From Phascolarctos cinereus (Eukaryota; Chordata; Mammalia; Diprotodontia; Phascolarctidae): a stretch of 64,000 bases of DNA. Positions 1-10,390 of the stretch are shown here, in pieces (the first letter of the stretch is position 1; each line of letters opens with the position of its first letter). The notes beneath the pieces are model-generated. The model saw nothing but the letters and a program-made list of their open reading frames with translations. It ran no database searches and was not told where the DNA came from. The position numbers were made by a program, and so were the translations under genes. The stretch lies in NCBI RefSeq assembly GCF_002099425.1, contig NW_018344216.1:3118001-3182000 (forward strand). The letters are read 5' to 3'.

Positions 1-110
1 TTCATGTAAGTCTTTCCAGGTTTTTCTGAAATGATCCTGCCTGTCATTTCTTACAGCACAACAGTACTCTATCACAACAACATGCCACAACTTATTCAAT
101 CATTCAAATG
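1..110 (-). mobile_element. LINE-1 ORF2 C-terminal fragment
   Basis: The stretch reads like the reverse complement of the marsupial LINE-1 region that covers the end of ORF2 and the start of the 3' UTR. Its landmark words (GTCTTTCCAGGTTTTTCTGA, then TTCTTACAGCACAA) recur in the copies near 4.47 kb and 6.45 kb. It runs off the left edge, so the true length is unknown. Confidence 0.75.
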
Positions 111-270
111 TATTTGAACAATATACTGATGATTTTTAAATTAGAGTTTTATGCCAAGATTACCCTTCAAAATGACTTCTAACTCCCAAAAGAACAATAG
201 CAATATGGCAAATGGAAGCAAACTGGAATATTCTTGAGATATTTAATCTTTTTTTGGGGGGGGAGTTCAG

Positions 271-490
271 GGGGGATCCCTGATTTTATAAGTATAGTGA
301 TCTTCCAGGGAGAAACTACTTCTACAAATGAAATTAGTAGCTACTCTACCATGTATAGTCATAGTGGTACCTGTGGCACTGAGCAGTTATATAACTTACC
401 TAGAGTCACACTTCCAGTATGTGTCAGCTAGGTGACTCTAGCATCCAAGGCCATTCTTAATCCCAGGATGACTCTCTATCCCTATGCCTT
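271..490 (-). mobile_element. tRNA-headed CORE-type SINE (old copy)
   Basis: Read on the minus strand, this has a tRNA-like head and a 'cctagg-gtcacac' CORE-type middle, followed by a tail mentioning a tyrosine-less 'actataagttgcagag' style motif. The same family is recognisable near 5.3 kb, 19.0 kb and 40.5 kb. It is heavily diverged and I do not have a certain family name (Ther/Opo group is likely). Confidence 0.55.
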
Positions 491-769
491 GTTGTATGTC
501 TAAGATTCAGTAGTATATAAATTAGATTTACTACATTAATAACATCACTAATTTACATTTGGTTAATTCCATATTTGTGATCACTTGGCTCAAGCTTCTG
601 TTTGCACTATCATTGAAGAAAATCCAAGCTAAATAAATTGAGTTGTCAAGAATTGTCAATAATCCATTTGATGATAACAATTTTAAGGACCTATATAGTC
701 AGAGTTTGCAATACAAAAGTGACCTGACTTGAGGAGAGGGTACAATGTAACGTATTATATGTGCATATG
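491..769. other. Unassigned AT-rich interval
   Basis: I see no open frame, repeat family or RNA structure that I can support here. Confidence 0.5.
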
Positions 770-825
770 TGTGCACGTGCCTGGCACATAGTAGGCACTT
801 ACTAAGCGCTTGTTGATTGAAGTCA
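770..825 (+). mobile_element. MIR or L2 3' tail fragment
   Basis: A short plus-strand match to the shared MIR/L2 tail motif (GTGCCTGGCACATAGTAGGC, then a CTTACTAAGCGCTTG variant). It is too short to decide between the SINE and the LINE. Confidence 0.5.
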
Positions 826-884
826 CAGAGCCAGGGTTCAAATCCAGTTCTGATCCCATGTATAAAGTTCTTTGCACTCTATAC

Positions 885-1441
885 CAGGGCTTCTTAAACT
901 TTTTCCACTCACACCCCCTTTTTGCCCAAGAAATATTTATACTACCCTGGGTATATGGGTATATAAAATAGGTATACAAATAAAATATTTACTGATAATA
1001 AATTGTAAAGAAATTTATTTTAAAACAATTCTTTAGTACACAGATAATTTTACCATTTATTAAAGATGAAAGCAAATTTACATATTAATGAGATGGATGT
1101 CCTTGTTTATTTTTACATAAATCTTGGTGGAATATTTAATACTGCAGGATGTAGCATCTTCAACATTTTTCAGAGTTGGTCGATATTTTGATTTTATAAT
1201 CATCAGTCTGTGCTCAGAACCAAAGCTGTGGTGAAGTTGCAGAATGCAACATAGGCAAGTATTGCCAGAAACACCTCAGATTCATTTTGCATTTGATTTT
1301 GAATTAGTTTTTGATCGTTGTGCATGCAGAAAACAGTTTTATTGTTGTCAAATTTGTCATGACCCCCTACGTTCATTTACACAACCCCATGTGGGGTCAT
1401 GACTCTATATGGGGTCACAACTCACAGTTTAGGAAGTGCTA
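885..1441. mobile_element. hAT-Charlie-type DNA transposon relic
   Basis: About 555 bp bounded by imperfect inverted ends: CAGGGCTTCTTAAACTTTTT on the left and the reverse complement of a TTTAGGAAGTGCT end on the right. These match the hAT-Charlie/MER1 end pattern (CAG.GCTTCTTAAACTTT). Inside the ends lie 'accccc' and 'ggggtcatgac' blocks typical of the group. I could not find a clean 8-bp target duplication, so the edges are approximate. No transposase frame survives; it is a non-autonomous or decayed copy. Confidence 0.6.
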
Positions 1442-1640
1442 CACTAAGTTGTAGTTTCCCTGACCTTAACCTTGTTAGAAAATATCAATATAGATGACAG
1501 TCCAAACAAATAACAAATTAGTGGAGAGAAACAATATCTAGGACCTTCTAGGAATGTAGCAGAGTTGAATCTGTGGATTTCACTGACATATGGAATACTA
1601 GTGAGCAAACACTCTTTTTCAATGCGAATAGATATATAGG
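1442..1640. other. Unassigned interval
   Basis: Low-complexity to unique AT-rich sequence without a recognisable feature. Confidence 0.5.
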
Positions 1641-1800
1641 CCAACTTAGAGTCTTAGAGAGTTGACTGAAGACCTAAAAGATTACATGATTTGCCCAGGG
1701 TCACACAGCCACTACATATGTTAAAAGGTGGGACTTGGGCTCAGGTCTTCCTGACTCCAAAGCAATTCTTTATGCCATACTGCCTTTTCACCTTCTATAT
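1641..1800 (-). mobile_element. CORE-SINE fragment
   Basis: The reverse complement carries the CORE block: GCCCAGGGTCACACAGCCA is read on the plus strand, preceded by a degenerate 'gaggttaagtgac' word and followed by an 'aggtcttcctgactcc' B-box side. That order defines a minus-strand MIR-like SINE. Confidence 0.65.
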
Positions 1801-2030
1801 GAAATGCCAAAAGGATATATGTTCATTTATTATCTTTTTTATGACAATGGCAACCAGGTTAAGAATTACTTATATTGGTTAATTATTATGGTGTTGAAAA
1901 TCTTAATATTGATAAAATGCCTCTTGACCTTAAAATCTTTTAAATTCCCATTTCTGACAACATTCTCTATTCCTCCTTTTCTGTCTTTACTATAATCTAT
2001 GAATTAATGAACAAGTATTAACAACTTGAA

Positions 2031-2086
2031 TACACACACACATCTATACATGTATAAGTATGTGTGTATGTATATATACATATGTA
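2031..2086. repeat. Alternating purine-pyrimidine tract (CA/TA/TG)
   Basis: A run of CACACA, TATA and TGTGTG words of about 55 bp. It is a degenerate microsatellite. Confidence 0.7.
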
Positions 2087-2315
2087 ATCTTTAATGTTTA
2101 CAAAGCAAATTTCCAAATAATAAATAGCTCTGAGAGATATATAGGTAATACAAAAATTATTACCTCTAATTTATGGATGAGAAAACCAAGGCTATGAGAA
2201 GTGAAATAACACATAAAGCATATAGCGACTCATCTAGTAAGTAGTTGAACTGGAACTCAAATTTGAGTCTTCTGACTGCCTAGTTCCAGACTCCTTTTAC
2301 CTACACTGTATAAAT
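2087..2315 (-). mobile_element. MIR-type SINE
   Basis: Plus-strand reading shows the reverse MIR order: 'ttacctc...tttatggatgagaaaaccaag' followed by a decayed 'gtcacacagctagtaag' equivalent (catctagtaagtagttgaac). This is an old, well-diverged minus-strand MIR/CORE SINE. Confidence 0.6.
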
Positions 2316-2429
2316 ATTTCTTGAGCATCTGCTACATGTACAGTAAGTAGTATAGCCAGATTCTAAATTTTCAAAATGTTCCTACTACTCTTTCTGTACT
2401 TTTAATTTGTACTCTAGTTTTTATGTATG

Positions 2430-2745
2430 TTTCTCCTCCTTCCTCCAGTGTGAAATTTCTGAGGGCAGGTACTCTGCAGGTCTCCAGATCCCAGGTCTAG
2501 TGTTCTTTCTGGTTCTTTTTTCTGGCTCCTTCATTTTTCACCAGCTACAATATTTGGTGCCCTTGCTAGGTACCCTTTCATCCTGTGCTTTTCACCTACC
2601 TGTTTTTCAATCTCCTTTTGCATATTGTCTTTTGCTATTTCAGCTGCAAGCTCCTTGAGGGAAGGGATTGTCTGTCTTTTTCTCATTTACATCCCCAGCA
2701 GTGTTCCTGAAACATAGCAGCACTTAATAAATGTATATTGTAATG
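2430..2745 (+). mobile_element. L2 3' end
   Basis: Two L2-style 3' words occur in plus orientation: GAAATTTCTGAGGGCAGGT near 2452 and GCAAGCTCCTTGAGGGAAGG near 2646, the second followed by CATTTACATCCCCAGCAGTG and a CACTTAATAAATG tail. It could be one L2 with internal decay or two overlapping fragments. Confidence 0.6.
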
Positions 2746-3014
2746 TGTTACATAGTATTGTGTTGTGTTGTATCATATAGTATAGTAATATATTGTATTG
2801 TCACGTATCCTTTCCTTAGTGCCATCCTCTTTTATTTTAGGCCAAAGTTAGACAACCTAAGGTTTATGTTCATTTCTCTAGCAAGTGACAGACTTTTTGG
2901 AGCATAATTTGAAGATATATTGGCTCACAAAAATATCAAATAAAAGTTAATGCTATTTTAGGCATTTATATTTCCTGTCTTTATTTTTTCTGTTAATGTT
3001 TCTTATAAGGGAAG
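2746..3014. other. Unassigned AT-rich interval
   Basis: It starts with a TGTTG/TATTG low-complexity patch (to about 2803). The rest is unique and shows no frame or repeat that I can name. Confidence 0.5.
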
Positions 3015-3019
3015 AGTGT

Positions 3020-3069
<50 letters not shown>
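3015..3069. repeat. (TG)n microsatellite
   Basis: About 27 TG units with one TA interruption near the left end. It is long enough to be length-polymorphic. Confidence 0.95.
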
Positions 3070-3072
<3 letters not shown>

Positions 3073-3370
3073 GGACAAGCCTTGAATTGTTGAGTGCTCA
3101 GCTGTGTGATACCTTATTACATTGTATTTCTTATGTTAATACATAACTGGTTAATATATAAATGGTTATAACTAAGCACTAACTAGAATATTTGAAAATT
3201 TTTGTTTTGTTGAACTGGAAACTGACCTCTGACGGTTTGTAGTAGGAAGGGTCTTTTCCTAGTTTCCTTACTTAGCTATTTTCCTCCAGCTGCTTTATGG
3301 AACATCCCATTTCTTGTTAGCTCTTGTTGACCTCCAATACTGAAATGATTCACCTCAGAAAAACAGGGAC
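3070..3370. other. Unassigned interval
   Basis: Unique-looking AT-rich sequence. No frame or repeat can be supported. Confidence 0.5.
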
Positions 3371-3514
3371 TTTTTTTTAGGCAATTGGGGTTAAGTGACT
3401 TGCCCAGGGTCACACAGTTAGTAAGTGTCGAGAGTTTGGTCTGAGGCTGGATTTGAACTCAGATCCTCCTGACTTCAGGGCCAGCGCTGTCCACTGTGCC
3501 ACCTAGCTGCCCCA
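3371..3514 (-). mobile_element. WSINE1-type tRNA-derived SINE, near full length
   Basis: On the plus strand it reads poly-T, then AGGCAATTGGGGTTAAGTGA, then the CORE-like GCCCAGGGTCACACAG, ending in GCCACCTAGCTGCCCC. The reverse complement therefore starts with a tRNA-like GGGGCAGCTAGGTGGC head with A- and B-box-like words and ends in poly(A). At least five more close copies lie in the window (4.7, 35.2, 43.9, 50.4 and 55.1 kb), suggesting this was the most recently active SINE here. Confidence 0.85.
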
Positions 3515-4159
3515 GGAACATATTTCAGATAGTCCTTCTGTGTATCTTCTACCCCAATATAAAGAATACTTCTTTGACTCTTCCTTAACTTAATTTAATT
3601 TAGAACACTTTCAGAGTAAACTTTAGGAAATGTACACTGGAAATTTAAGAAACAAAACTGTTGACATCCCAATTTTACCAACTATTTCATTCATTAAAAC
3701 TATGGAATCTCAAAATAGTTTGGTAGTCTTAGCTACTTAAAAGAGATCACATAATTGATAGAGAATTGAGACTGGACTTGAAAAAAAGGATTAAGAATTT
3801 ATTACTTTTACAACCAACTGCCCAAAATATTTAATTGCACACCTAGAAATATTTTTTCTCTGATTAAACACAAACTATCCTTAGAAAGTAAGTTAGCAGA
3901 GTAATTTTGAGAATTCTTCCTCCGTATTTTTGTTTTATTTTATTCCATTTGATTGGTATGTGGCTGCAAATCATTGCACAATTTGATTTCAAAACAATCA
4001 AAATTACAATGAAAGACACATGGGCTACAGTAAATTGCTAACAATAACTTGTGCTTCAGAAGTGGCATAAGTAATATCAGCAGGGACACGTAGGACCTGG
4101 AAAGTTGGTGGGCCAATAATGAGAAAAAGTTCCAACAGATGGATTGCTAAGTTCCAAAA
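3515..4159. other. Unassigned AT-rich interval
   Basis: No recognisable repeat core, RNA gene or credible reading frame. Confidence 0.5.
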
Positions 4160-5012
4160 CAATAAGCATTTTAAAAAATTTTCATATTGGTCATGTTGTA
4201 AGGAAGAATTAAAACCATAGAAGGAACCACAAGAAAGAGGAAACAAAACCAAACAGAAGAAAAAAAAGAGCAAATTGTATGCTTCAATATGCATTCAAAC
4301 TCCATAGTTCTTTCTTTGGATGTGGATAGCATTTTCCATCTTGACACTTTTGGAGATGCCTTAGATCCTTGCATTGCTGAGAAGGGTTAAGTCTATCAAA
4401 GTTACTCATCACCCAATGTTACTATTACTGTGTGAAACGTTCTCTTGGTTCTGCTCACTCCACTCAGCACCAGTCCATACAAGTCTTTCCAGGTTTTTCT
4501 GAAGTCAGCCGCTCATCATTTCTTACAGTATAATAGTATTCCATTACATTCATATACCATGTTTTTCTGAAACCACCCTCCTCATCATTGCTTTACTTCA
4601 TCACAATCATATGCCAGAACTTGTTCAGCCATTCCCCAATTGATGGGCATCCCTTCAATTTCCAATTCTTTCTTTTTTAGGCAATTGGGGTTAAATGACT
4701 TGCCCAGGGTCACACAGCTAGCAAGTGTCAAGTGTTTGGCCTGAGGCCAGATTTGAACTCAGGAACTCCTTACTTCAGGGCCAGGGTTCTACCACCTAGC
4801 TGCCCCCAACAATTTCCAATTCTTTGCCACCACAAAAAGAGCTGCTATAAATATTTTTGTACAAGTGGGTCTTTTTCCTATTTTTATGATCTCTTTGGGA
4901 TCCAGCCCTAGAAGTGATATTTCTGGGTCAAAGGGTATGCACATCTTTATGGCCCTTTGGGCATAGTTCCAAATTGTTCTTCAAAATGGTTGGATCATTT
5001 CACAACTCCATC
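4160..5012 (-). mobile_element. LINE-1, 5'-truncated 3' end, split by a SINE
   Basis: Covers the C-terminal part of ORF2 and the 3' UTR in reverse. Landmarks in plus-strand order are the 3' UTR word CATATTGGTCATGTTGTAAG, the ORF2-end words, and the TGCTATAAATATTTTTGTAC and GGGTCAAAGGGTATG blocks. A SINE interrupts it at 4672-4810. A segment of about 65 bp around 4491-4560 is partly repeated just downstream (4560-4620), which is not the normal LINE-1 order. The frame is decayed. Confidence 0.85.
4657..4825 (-). mobile_element. WSINE1-type SINE with 15-bp target duplication
   Basis: The SINE body lies at about 4672-4810. It is bracketed by a perfect direct repeat, AATTTCCAATTCTTT, at 4657-4671 and 4811-4825. 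Those bases are ordinary LINE-1 sequence, so the SINE landed in an already inserted LINE-1. Orientation is minus (poly-T on the left). Confidence 0.93.
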
Positions 5013-5304
5013 TTTTGTTTTCGTTTTTTAAGGAAAGAATATAGTGGAAGGCCCCCATCATTTAGGTGAGTATGTTGTGGAGGATTCCTAGAATCAAAGT
5101 TCAAGAATTGCATGTAATTAGAAATAAAAAGAAACTCAGAAAATGCCATTGGATTTAGCATTTGGCAATCCTGGAGAAAGCAGTTTCAGTCTAGTGGTAA
5201 GGTAGAAAGCGAAACTGCAAGGAAATGAGAAATAAAGGAGGTCAGGTACCTTGGGCAAGAAGGACAGATAACTTTTTCTAGGAATTCAGCTGATGGGAGT
5301 AGCA
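5013..5304. other. Unassigned interval
   Basis: Unique-looking sequence with no supported feature. Confidence 0.5.
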
Positions 5305-5515
5305 GGGCAGAGTAAATAAAGAGCCAGTCATGAGACCAGAAAAACTGGGTTCAATTCCCAGTTCTGGAACATAACTAGCTTGTCTGACCCTGGGCAAATC
5401 ATTTCAGGTCTCCATGTTCTAGGCAATGCTCTAAGACTCAGGTGGTGAGAAAGTTCAGATCTGTATTAATAGACAATTTTTCTCACCAAGGAATTCCCTA
5501 TAAAAACACAATTGA
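5305..5515 (+). mobile_element. tRNA-headed CORE-type SINE
   Basis: Plus-strand B-box-like CTGGGTTCAATTCCCAG is followed by CTGACCCTGGGCAAATCA (CORE block) and a tail with GCTCTAAGACTCAGG. It is the same old family as the copies at 0.27, 19.0 and 40.5 kb. Confidence 0.65.
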
Positions 5516-5970
5516 TGGACATAAAAGCCCTTGATAATGAAAGGAAGGAAAGCTAAAAGAATGATAGTTTGAGGGGATGTGTGGATCAAGAGAAAGTTCT
5601 TAAGGATAGGTCATGGACCTACTCTCAGATAGCAAATAAATGAGTAAGAAAAGAATGAAGATGGAGGGGAGTGGGGAATTGATGGAGCAAATTTCCAGAG
5701 GAGATAAGACATTATGGGATCAAGGGTACAAATAAAAAGGTTACCCTATGGAAGCTGACCTGCTTTCACTTTTTTAAAGAATGGAACAAAGTAAGAGAAA
5801 ATGAGAATGATTTAGAGAGATTTCAAATTCTATCATAGGAAAGCATGGCAAAATAGACAGCTGTCAGAGGATGGCTTTGATTTTCTTCATAGGTTAGGAT
5901 TTAGTATCTCCTCAGTCAGGGAACAGGGATGAGTGATTTTGGAGCTTTGGGTTGGAAATGAAAGTTTATT
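5516..5970. other. Unassigned interval
   Basis: Purine-rich in places but with no repeat family or reading frame I can support. Confidence 0.5.
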
Positions 5971-6205
5971 TTTTTTTTAAATTTTCTTTATTTGTTTTTA
6001 GCTTTTAACATTCACTTCTATAAGATTTTGAGATCTAAATTTTCTTTCCCTTCCTCCATTCCCCTTCCCCAAGGCAGTGTGCAATCTATATGGGCTATAC
6101 ATGTACAATCATGTTAAACATATTTCCACATTAGTCATGTTGTAAAGAAGAATTAGAACCAAAGATAAAAACAAGAAAGAAGAAACAAAAGGAGAAAGAG
6201 AAAGT

Positions 6206-6266
<61 letters not shown>

Positions 6267-6866
6267 GCATGCTTTGATCTGCATTCAGATTCCGTAGTTC
6301 TTTCATCATGAGTTTTTTGGAATTGTCTTAGCTCCACTTATTGTTGAAAAGAGTTGAGTCTATCAAAGTTGATCATTGTACAATGTTGCTGTTACTGTGT
6401 ACAATGTTCTCCTGGATCTGCTCACTTCACTCAGCATCAGTCCATACAAGTCTTTCCAGGTTTTTCTTAAGGCCACCTGCTCATCATTTCTTATAGCACA
6501 ATAGTATTCCATTACATTCTTATACCACATTGTTCAGCTATTCCCCAATTGATGGATATCGCCGCAATTTTCAGTTCTTGGCCACTCCAAAAGAGCTGCT
6601 AAAAATATTTTTGTACGTGTAGGTCCTTTCTCTTTTTTTATGATCTCTTTGAGATACAGACCTAGAAGTGGTATTTCTGGGTCAAAGGGTATGCGCAATT
6701 TTATAGCCCTTTGGGCATAGTTCCAAATTACTCTCCAGATTGGTTGGATCAGTTTACAACTCCCCCAACAATACATTAGTGTTCCAAATTTCCCACATCT
6801 TCTCCAACATTTGTCATTTTCCTGTTTTGTCATGTTAGACAATCTGATGGGTAGCACATTCACTTT
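5971..6866 (-). mobile_element. LINE-1 3' end with ORF2 C-terminus and 3' UTR
   Basis: The minus strand keeps a readable ORF2 C-terminal stretch (about 6534-6860) with the LINE-1 signature IPFDPEIPLLGLYLKEI, comparable to 'YDPAIPLLGIYPK' in other mammalian LINE-1s. Downstream (lower coordinates) is the 3' UTR with a GA microsatellite. It is 5'-truncated at about 6866, with the poly(A) end at about 5971. Confidence 0.88.
6206..6262. repeat. (GA)n tract inside the LINE-1 3' UTR
   Basis: About 55 bp of GAGAGA with one AAAG interruption. It lies within the polypurine part of the LINE-1 3' UTR, a usual place for such expansion. Confidence 0.92.
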
Positions 6867-7499
6867 TGAAGAATGTGTTATAGTGTCAGAACTTGGAAGA
6901 AATAAACAATTAGCACATAGCACTGAGGACCCAACTTGAGATTAGATAACATAAATATGTAGTGGATCCAATTGGAAGAGTTTTATATCTTTTTCTAGAA
7001 GTGTTTGGTAAATTATGAGTAGAAATAGAGAAGTGGCATAATGGAGATAAAATGGGGTTGGGGTTATCACAAGTGTGGGATGATAAGAAAAAGCAGACAA
7101 AGAATTCAAGGGTAAAATCCAGTATATAGTTTAATTGATTAACAATAGGGTCCATACTGCCAAGGGTTAAAAGTGAAGGTGGACTAGGGGTGGTGAATGA
7201 GAAGAATAAAGTAAGGTGTAGAGATCACAGTTTGTGTTGAGGAGAATAAGTGAAAGAGAAGTAAAGCAGAGAAAAAAATGGAAACTTAGGAAGTTGTGAT
7301 CAGAGAGGGAATTTCAGCCTTTTTGTTCTTGAAATCATGGATTGTGGTCTGATCTAAAATGTTATCATCCCAATGCATCGCTGAGTTGGAATGAAGGTGC
7401 AGACAGTGGTATCTGAGGACACTGATCACCTATGAGGTAGCATTGACTCAATAGGACTTCTTACCCTACCACTCTAGGCATCCATGGAGAAATTTGAGA
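6867..7499. other. Unassigned interval
   Basis: Unique-looking sequence. Short minus-strand frames exist but show no family signature. Confidence 0.5.
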
Positions 7500-8163
7500 A
7501 GGGAAAGGTCTATCAACTTAAAAAATTACACCTTTAATTAGAATAGGCAAAGAAGAAACAAAATTATCACTCTTTGTCAATTATATGATGGTATGCTTAG
7601 AGAATCCTAGAGAATCAAGTAAAAACCTATTTGAAATAATAAAAAAAAACTTCAGCAAAGTTGCAAGTTATAAAATAAACCCACATAAATCATTGCCATG
7701 TCTGTATATTACTAACAAAGCCCAACATCAAGAGATAGAAATAAAAATCCCATTTAAAGTTAATGTAGACATTATAAATTATTTGGGAGTCTACCTGTCA
7801 AGACAAACACAGGAACTAACACAATTACAAAATACTTTTGACACAAATGAAGTCAGATCTAAAAAATTGGAAAAATATCAGTTGCTCATGGGTAGGCCAA
7901 GCTAATATAATAAAAATGACAATTCTACCTAATTAATTTACTTATTCAGTGTAATACCAATCAAACCACCAAAAATTATTTTATAGAGCTAGAAAAAAAA
8001 ATTCATCCAGAAGAACAAAAGGTCCAGAAGATCAAGGGAACTAATGAAAAGAAATGCACTGGACAGTGGCCTAGCTACACCATATCTTAAATTGTATTAT
8101 AAAGCAGCAATCATCAAAACTAGGAAATAGAGTGGTTGATCAGTGGAATAGGTTAGGTACACA
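7500..8163 (+). mobile_element. LINE-1 ORF2 fragment (reverse transcriptase thumb and beyond)
   Basis: The plus strand reads SLFVNYMM where active LINE-1s have LFADDMM, then NPRESSKN, then YKINPHKSLPCLYITNKAQ, INYLGVYLSRQTQEL and later words of the ORF2 C-terminal half. Loss of both catalytic aspartates and many stops show it is dead. The same LINE-1 appears to continue at 8870-9171 after an interruption. Confidence 0.85.
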
Positions 8164-8612
8164 AGACATTAAGAGCTTACTGTATGCAAAGCATGATGCT
8201 AATGCTGGAGACAAAAAAATAATTAAAAAGCACACATTCCTTAGCCTCAAGGCATATGTACACACATGATTATAATGCAAGCTAGAATGCAAAGGATAAA
8301 AGAGAGGTGAACAAAGTAGTCAGACATTCAGAGGAAGGAATAATTTCTAATTAGAAGGGGAAAATAGTAGAGAAGGGTAGACTTACTACAGGAAATGGTA
8401 TCTGAGCTGTCCCTTGAATAAAAAGGCTTTCATGAAGTAGAATTGTTGCAGTTGGTGGTTTGAATTTGAGGGTGTCCTCTTTTCCAGGAATGGCGTGTGG
8501 CACGTAAAAATGCTGAGTCCAAACGAAATCTTGGAATAATAATAGTTTGATTTGGCTAAAGTATAGAGTACTCAAATTGTGCAGGTACCAAAGGAAGGTG
8601 ATCAAGAGAACA
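8164..8612 (-). repeat. Left arm of an inverted repeat (L2-like)
   Basis: About 445 bp whose reverse complement recurs at 9172-9618. In a 240-bp stretch I aligned by eye I counted about 17 differences (roughly 93% identity). Read in reverse, the outer end resembles an L2 3' tail (CCCCAG...GGACATAATAAG). The arm interrupts a plus-strand LINE-1. Confidence 0.8.
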
Positions 8613-8869
8613 TGAATAACTACTGAAACATTGACTTACTTTCTGAAATTAAGAAAATTTTAATGAGAATCATTTTCCTATGCACTGAGGACATTATTGA
8701 TGAAGATACAAGAAGGGGAAAGTCATTCTTTTCCAAGGGTTATTCCAGAACCATACATATCATTATCATCACATGATTGAGTGAAAGATGCTTAACATAA
8801 AGAAATAGATACTTATATGGATGAATATTTTATGTCCATGTAAATAACTTGTTTCTTTATCTTAAACCC
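8613..8869. other. Unassigned spacer between inverted arm and LINE-1
   Basis: Unique-looking AT-rich sequence between the left arm and the resumed LINE-1. Confidence 0.5.
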
Positions 8870-9171
8870 AAAGACTCCAGCTTCTGGAAAAAGAACTCAT
8901 TATTTAAAAGAAAAACTGCTGGAAAACTGGAAAATAGTATGGCGGAAACTAGGCATAGACGAACTTCTTACACCACATATCAAGATAAAGTCAAAATGGG
9001 TACAAAATTTAGAAATAAAGTCTGATACTATAAGCAAAGTAGAAGAGCAAGGAATTAGTTTACCTGTTAGATTTATGGAGAATGGAAGACTTTATGATCA
9101 AACAAGAGTTAGAAAATGTTATGAAATGCAAAATGGATGATTTTGATTACATTAAATTAAAAAGATTTTGC
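8870..9171 (+). mobile_element. LINE-1 ORF2 fragment (continuation)
   Basis: Contains the ORF2 block around GCTGGAAAACTGGAAAATAG, then GGCATAGACGAACTTCTTAC, AAGGAATTAGTTTACC and ATGAAATGCAAAATGG, which directly follows in LINE-1 order the block that ends at about 8163. It ends where the right arm of the inverted repeat starts. Confidence 0.8.
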
Positions 9172-9618
9172 TTTTTATCACCTTCTTTTGTTACCAGCAC
9201 AATTTGAGTACTCTATACTTTAGCCAAATCAAACTATTTATTATTCCAAGATTTCTTTTGGACTCTGCATTTTTACCTGCCACATGTCATTCCTGGAAAA
9301 GAGGACACTGTCAAATTCAAAACTCCAACTCCAACAATTCTACTTGATGAAAGCCTTTTTACTCAAGGGACAGCTCAGATATCATTTCCTATAGTAAGTC
9401 TACCCTCCTCTACTATTTTCCCCCTTCTAATTAGAAATTGCTCCTCCTTCTGAATGTCTGGCTACTTTGTTTGACCTCTTCTATACTCTTTGCATTCTAA
9501 CTTGCATTATAATTGTTTGTGTATATGTACCTTGAGGCTATGGAATGTGTGATTTTTAATTATATTTTGTTTGTCCCCAGTATTAGTGTCATGCTTTGGA
9601 CATAATAAGTTCTTCATG
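9172..9618 (+). repeat. Right arm of the inverted repeat (L2-like)
   Basis: Reverse complement of the left arm at 8164-8612. In plus orientation it reads toward an L2-like end (TTTGTCCCCAGTATTAG, GGACATAATAAGTTC). The match to the left arm includes the inner boundary: ACCTTC.TTTG.TACC.GCAC appears in both arms. Confidence 0.8.
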
Positions 9619-10130
9619 ATATAAATGCAAATAAATTGTACTGAATCATTCTAACCCAGTACTTTTCCCATGATTCTCCCTGATAAGTCTTAAGGCAAAA
9701 CACAGTTTTGTTTTTCCACATTTTCTTTCTCATGGTACTTCATGTTTATGGCAAGCTTTTCCCTTTATCTGCTTCACCTTGGTTTAATTTTAAAACTATT
9801 CCATTTATTTGTTCAAAAGTCCACTTGAAACCCCATTTTTCTTGACAAGGTCTTCTCAGATGAAAGAAAAATGAGGTGCTTGTATTATCCTGACTCTTTG
9901 CTACAATGTCCCATATATTACAAGAAATTAATTTACATATTGTCACAATACCTAATATTGTATATTTGCATAATTTTATCTGAATTTTATTTTAGTGTTT
10001 AGAAGTCAAGAACCTTTGTATTTGAAATTATTTATTTTGAAATAACCAGTCAAGAAGTGTACTTGAATACTTAATGGATGGATTTTTTTTCTTTTTCCTT
10101 ATTATTTGTGTTCCAGAAATAATTGTGTGG
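9619..10130. other. Unassigned AT-rich interval
   Basis: No supported feature. Confidence 0.5.
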
Positions 10131-10202
10131 AATGGTAGAATCAACCAATGAATATTTATTAAATACCTACTATGTGGTAGACACTGTGCTAAATGCTGTG
10201 AA
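10131..10202 (-). mobile_element. L2 3' tail fragment
   Basis: AATGAATATTTATTAAATAC, CTACTATGTGGTAGACACTG and GCTAAATGCTG together form the reverse complement of the L2 3' end. Confidence 0.65.
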
Positions 10203-10204
10203 AG

Positions 10205-10390
10205 AGTCAAGGAGTTAGAAAGGTTCAATTCTCAAACCTCACACTGAATAAATGTGTTTCCTTCCATGGGCAAGTCACTTTTATGATTAAGCCTGAGTTT
10301 CCTAATTTGTAAAATGGAAGAAACAATTTTTGCACTACATATCTCATAACACTGTAAGAAAAGTTCTTGCTAAATCTAGTGGTTATTTGC
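10205..10390 (+). mobile_element. MIR/CORE-SINE fragment
   Basis: Plus-strand words GGGCAAGTCACTT, CTGAGTTTCCTAATTTGTAA and AATGGAAGAAACAA match the CORE-to-tail order of MIR. Confidence 0.6.

Noticed and set aside
3371-3514. Possible tRNA gene because of A- and B-box-like words
   Set aside because: The tRNA-like part is the head of a SINE. There is no cloverleaf or anticodon stem, and the copy ends in poly(A).
6109-6337. Minus-strand frames with long SLSLSL runs
   Set aside because: Produced by the GA microsatellite in the LINE-1 3' UTR.
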